Shown here: in pieces, positions 61,271-64,000 of the stretch | Layout: the number at the start of each line of letters is the position of its first letter | How positions within the stretch are numbered: position 1 is the stretch's first letter | Origin: Pedobacter nototheniae | GTDB lineage: Bacteria; Bacteroidota; Bacteroidia; Sphingobacteriales; Sphingobacteriaceae | Length of the DNA: 64,000 nucleotides | NCBI RefSeq assembly: GCF_004335085.1 | Contig: NZ_RQRS01000022.1 | Coordinates: 1 to 64,000, forward strand | Direction of reading: 5' to 3' | Position numbers and translations under genes: made by a program | Notes under the pieces: model-generated | The model's input: the letters and a program-made list of their open reading frames with translations, nothing else | Database searches by the model: none | Told to the model about the DNA's origin: nothing

Positions 61271-61774
61271 CTAAACTTTAGAAGTTTGCAATCTGTTTTC
61301 GTGAATTTTGGTATCCATTAAGTACTCAGAACTGTTTTCAATTTGTGGTGCGTTTTCAAGCTCCAGTGTTTGGCAGCCACAGCGTTCTGTTAAGTACTTT
61401 GGTTCGATACTATATTTGTTAATTTTCTGGAAGTTATAATCTTTCGGGTAAGCAACGCAATCTACCTCAAAGGCTTCAATAAAGTTTTTAAATGCAGCTA
61501 CTGTACTGCCATAAAAATATTCTATACCGATGCAGTCTATTTTATTTGGATATTTTGCTTTGTACTCATTGAGCTTTAGATAAAAATCATCACTTACGTT
61601 TTCATAGTCGCGGCTTCTGCGGCTCAACATCAACATATCCGTTATAGAATCAGATAGTTTGAAAGCATGAACAAAAATGATGTTTAATTTTTCTTCTTTT
61701 TGGTTTAAAACCAGTGCATCAATAATTTTAGTGGCATCCGGATTAAAATCTGTAGGGACTAATACTGTTTTCAT
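61271..61774 (-). CDS. Universal stress protein-like
   Basis: 167 residues from the ATG at 61774, which gives the family start MKTVLVPTDFNPDATKIIDA (T-D-F for binding ATP). The frame is open to 61813, but that adds a hydrophobic stretch with no family match. The domain continues with LNIIFVHAFKLSDSI and KIDCIGIEYFYGSTVAAF. The usual G-x2-G-x9-G ATP loop at the C-terminal end is not evident, so it may not bind ATP. It precedes the bestrophin gene by 24 bases. Confidence 0.72.
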   Translation of the reverse strand: MKTVLVPTDFNPDATKIIDALVLNQKEEKLNIIFVHAFKLSDSITDMLMLSRRSRDYENVSDDFYLKLNEYKAKYPNKIDCIGIEYFYGSTVAAFKNFIEAFEVDCVAYPKDYNFQKINKYSIEPKYLTERCGCQTLELENAPQIENSSEYLMDTKIHENRLQTSKV

Positions 61775-61869
61775 AACTAATCTTGTTAAATGAATAATTA
61801 AATATTTATACAAGAATAGCCCCGAGTTATTATAGCGAAATAAGAACGAGATTAAAATGAGATTAGAAT

Positions 61870-63228
61870 TTACATACTTGTTGGTAATAAAACTTTAATT
61901 TCTGTACCAATCATTTCTTGAGATTTAATGGCGATACTACCACGGTGTAGTCTTATAATGTTTAGTGATAGGGGTAACCCTACGCCATAACCTTTATAAT
62001 TATTAGTGTTGGATGCACGATAAAAAGGCTCGAAAATATGTTGTACGTCATTTTGAGGTATGCCAATGCCCAAATCTTTAACTGTTATAGAAATCATATT
62101 TAACTTACTTTCTACACTAACACTAACTGGCATATTGTTTGAATATTTGCAGGCATTGCTAACAATGTTTGTTATAGCCAACTTAATTAGGTTTTTATTT
62201 ACCTTAATGTTTAGTTGCTCCTCATTTTCGGGTAGGTTATTAAAATCTATTTCTATTTTACTTTCGGGGTGTACCTGGTTTACTGATGCAACTACGTCCC
62301 ATATCAATTCATCAATTCTAATTTCTTCCCAGGGTTGGTTTTTCCCGTTAAAGCCAGATTGTGCAAGACCTAATAAACTGGTTAAGATATGTTCCAATCT
62401 TTCTGCCTCATCTTTTATCTTATTAAGCGCTTTGTTTTGCTTCTCTGTATCTTGTTTAGCCATTAATGCCAGTTCAACCTCTCCGTTAATAATGGTTAAT
62501 GGGGTACGCAATTCGTGCGAAGCATTGCTGATAAAGTTGTTTTGAGTTTCAAAAGCAGTTTCTAAGCGGTTTAGCATATTATTAAATGTTTGTGCCAATT
62601 GCGACATTTCGTCTGCGCCAGGCACCTCTAATCGCAAGTGTAGGTTTTCTGCCTTAATCTTTTTCACACTTTTAATAATATTACGAAGGGGCCGCAACAT
62701 ATAGCCAGAAAATTTCCAGCCTACCACAAAAGATAATATCACCGAAAGGAAAAAACCTGCAAATAGGATTTTTTGTAAATCTTTTAGCTCCCTAAACCCG
62801 AAAGGATCATTTGCCGATATAATTACAATATAACCTTGCTGCGGCGTTTCGAAGTATTTACCCGCATAAAAATGATTCTCTATACGGTAGCGGGCCATTT
62901 TACCCGAAATAATATTTTGGTAAAAAGTTTCTGGAAGCTCAATATCTGTCTTTAATTTTTGCTTAACCCTTTTATCAGTTTTAATAATATACTCTCTTTC
63001 TGATGGAAGCCTTTCCAAATAACGGTTGCGCATTTTGGCATACATATCGTTATTTTCATCTTGGTAAACCTTAATTTGTGCAGCAATATTTACCCTGGCT
63101 TCAAGTCTTTTATAAAAATCTTCAAAAGCAAACTCGTTAGAAAAATACCATACAAAACCACTCAAAAGGGAGATAATAATGGCAGATAGAATGGCAAATA
63201 AGAGGGTTATTTTTTTAGCAATAGACAT
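61870..63228 (-). CDS. Sensor histidine kinase
   Basis: 452 residues. Two membrane segments (about 8-28 and 158-178) flank a periplasmic domain of about 125 residues. A HAMP domain (180-230, GYMLRPLRNIIKSVKKIKAE), the H-box NASHELRTP with His238, the N-box NIVSNACKYS, the G1 box DLGIGIPQND and the G2 box GYGVGLPLS follow. It is of the CusS/EnvZ-like class. It overlaps the response regulator by 1 base (TAATG), so translation is coupled. The signal is unknown; the pairing with OmpR type is standard, and metal stress is a common theme of this subgroup in Bacteroidetes. Confidence 0.95.
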   Translation of the reverse strand: MSIAKKITLLFAILSAIIISLLSGFVWYFSNEFAFEDFYKRLEARVNIAAQIKVYQDENNDMYAKMRNRYLERLPSEREYIIKTDKRVKQKLKTDIELPETFYQNIISGKMARYRIENHFYAGKYFETPQQGYIVIISANDPFGFRELKDLQKILFAGFFLSVILSFVVGWKFSGYMLRPLRNIIKSVKKIKAENLHLRLEVPGADEMSQLAQTFNNMLNRLETAFETQNNFISNASHELRTPLTIINGEVELALMAKQDTEKQNKALNKIKDEAERLEHILTSLLGLAQSGFNGKNQPWEEIRIDELIWDVVASVNQVHPESKIEIDFNNLPENEEQLNIKVNKNLIKLAITNIVSNACKYSNNMPVSVSVESKLNMISITVKDLGIGIPQNDVQHIFEPFYRASNTNNYKGYGVGLPLSLNIIRLHRGSIAIKSQEMIGTEIKVLLPTSM

Positions 63229-63905
63229 TATTTTTCCTTTAAAACATAACCCAATCCAACAGCTGTATGAATAAGTTTGGTATCAGCATTTTTATCAATT
63301 TTTTTGCGCAAATAATTTACATAAACATCAACAACGTTTGTGCCCAGGTTAAAATCAATATCCCAAACGCTTTCTAAAATATCGATACGAGATAATATTT
63401 TTGATTTATTTTTAGCCATAAACTCTAGCAAACGGTATTCTGTGGCTGTTAATATAATATCAATTTGATTTCTTTTGACTGTTTTTGCTGTTAGGTTAAT
63501 TTGTAAATCGCCAATATTAATCATCTTATCGTTCATTACCACACCGCTATAACGCCTTAAAAGCATTCTGATACGTGCAAAAAGCTCGGCAAATTTAAAG
63601 GGTTTTATCAGGTAATCATCAGCTCCATTATCCAATCCGTTTACTACATTTTCTGTACTCCCTAGGGCTGTAAGCATAATGATTGGTGTATTGGGTTTCT
63701 CAGTTTTTATAATTTTGCAAAGCTCCAGTCCATTTATTCCAGGTAGCATAATATCCAAAATAATTAGATCGAAATTATTTTCTTTAGCCATCTTTTCGCC
63801 AATTAATCCATCGGGTGCAATGCTCACCGTAAAACCTTCATCTGTTAAACCACGCTTGATTACAGAAACAACGTTTGGCTCATCTTCTACTAATAATAAA
63901 TTCAT
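63228..63905 (-). CDS. OmpR-family response regulator
   Basis: 225 residues. The receiver domain (1-115) has acidic Glu7 and Asp8, the phosphorylated Asp51 in LIILDIMLPG, MLTALG and Lys in DYLIKPFKF. The DNA-binding winged helix lies at 125-225 (ILTATEYRLLEFMAKNKSKI, VDVYVNYLRKKIDKN, IHTAVGLGYVLKEK). Partner of the overlapping histidine kinase. No target genes are next to it, so its regulon cannot be told. The upstream 95 bases to the window end hold no clear promoter box. Confidence 0.96.
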   Translation of the reverse strand: MNLLLVEDEPNVVSVIKRGLTDEGFTVSIAPDGLIGEKMAKENNFDLIILDIMLPGINGLELCKIIKTEKPNTPIIMLTALGSTENVVNGLDNGADDYLIKPFKFAELFARIRMLLRRYSGVVMNDKMINIGDLQINLTAKTVKRNQIDIILTATEYRLLEFMAKNKSKILSRIDILESVWDIDFNLGTNVVDVYVNYLRKKIDKNADTKLIHTAVGLGYVLKEK

Positions 63906-64000
63906 CAGCTGGCAAATAATCTAAAAAACATGAAATAACAAAATCTTAATTGAATCATTTTAAAATTGAATGTTATTTTAACGTAACTAAGACATAATTG

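Overview
The window comes from a member of the Bacteroidetes, most likely a Pedobacter-like species of the Sphingobacteriaceae. The evidence is low GC, an Oar-type TonB receptor, TAnnTTTG promoter boxes, almost no Shine-Dalgarno sequences, DUF5977/YD-repeat proteins and DUF6496/DUF3467 proteins. Most of it is well-kept chromosome. No rRNA, CRISPR array or prophage is visible.

The left part (1-12.9 kb) holds a TonB-dependent receptor and a lysine-rich small protein. It also has two tandem acyltransferases (one fused to an OlsB-like GNAT domain, so probably aminolipid synthesis), a helix-hairpin-helix protein and an acyl-CoA dehydrogenase. Next comes rpsU - xerC - hpf, in which rpsU and hpf carry strong Shine-Dalgarno sequences unlike their neighbours. 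From 13.2 to 26.8 kb lies the classic block tRNA-Thr/Tyr/Gly/Thr - tuf - tRNA-Trp - secE - nusG - rplK-rplA-rplJ-rplL - rpoB - rpoC. It contains three related inverted-repeat spacers. DUF3467, a FadL-like porin and an SGNH lipoprotein follow.

The accessory part (30.06-46.28 kb) is a polymorphic-toxin island. One operon encodes a Skp/OmpH-like chaperone, a lipoprotein, a 2018-residue YD/SpvB-like protein with two DUF5977 repeats, a 1359-residue RHS protein ending in a toxin, and a putative immunity protein. Downstream are a 198-bp MITE-like element, a gene cut at its 5' end beside it, and two start-less orphan RHS C-terminal cassettes. The orphans repeat the RHS core, one at 178/179 identical bases. 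The second orphan carries a frameshift. The island is bracketed by two copies of the 3' end of miaA: a 125-bp remnant on the left and the intact gene on the right. That suggests integration or recombination at the miaA 3' end. I consider this island, with its switchable toxin tips and its own Skp-like chaperone, the most interesting system here.

The right part (46.3-64 kb) groups tRNA-maturation genes (miaA, cca, tsaC), then a glycosyltransferase with dapD, an S4 RNA-binding protein, EcsC and a double-glycine Cys-rich peptide. Guanine deaminase, a second OmpH-like protein and gyrB follow. Last come a PadR regulator with two membrane proteins, a bestrophin, a universal stress protein and a two-component system. 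All functions are read from sequence motifs by eye; no database search was run.
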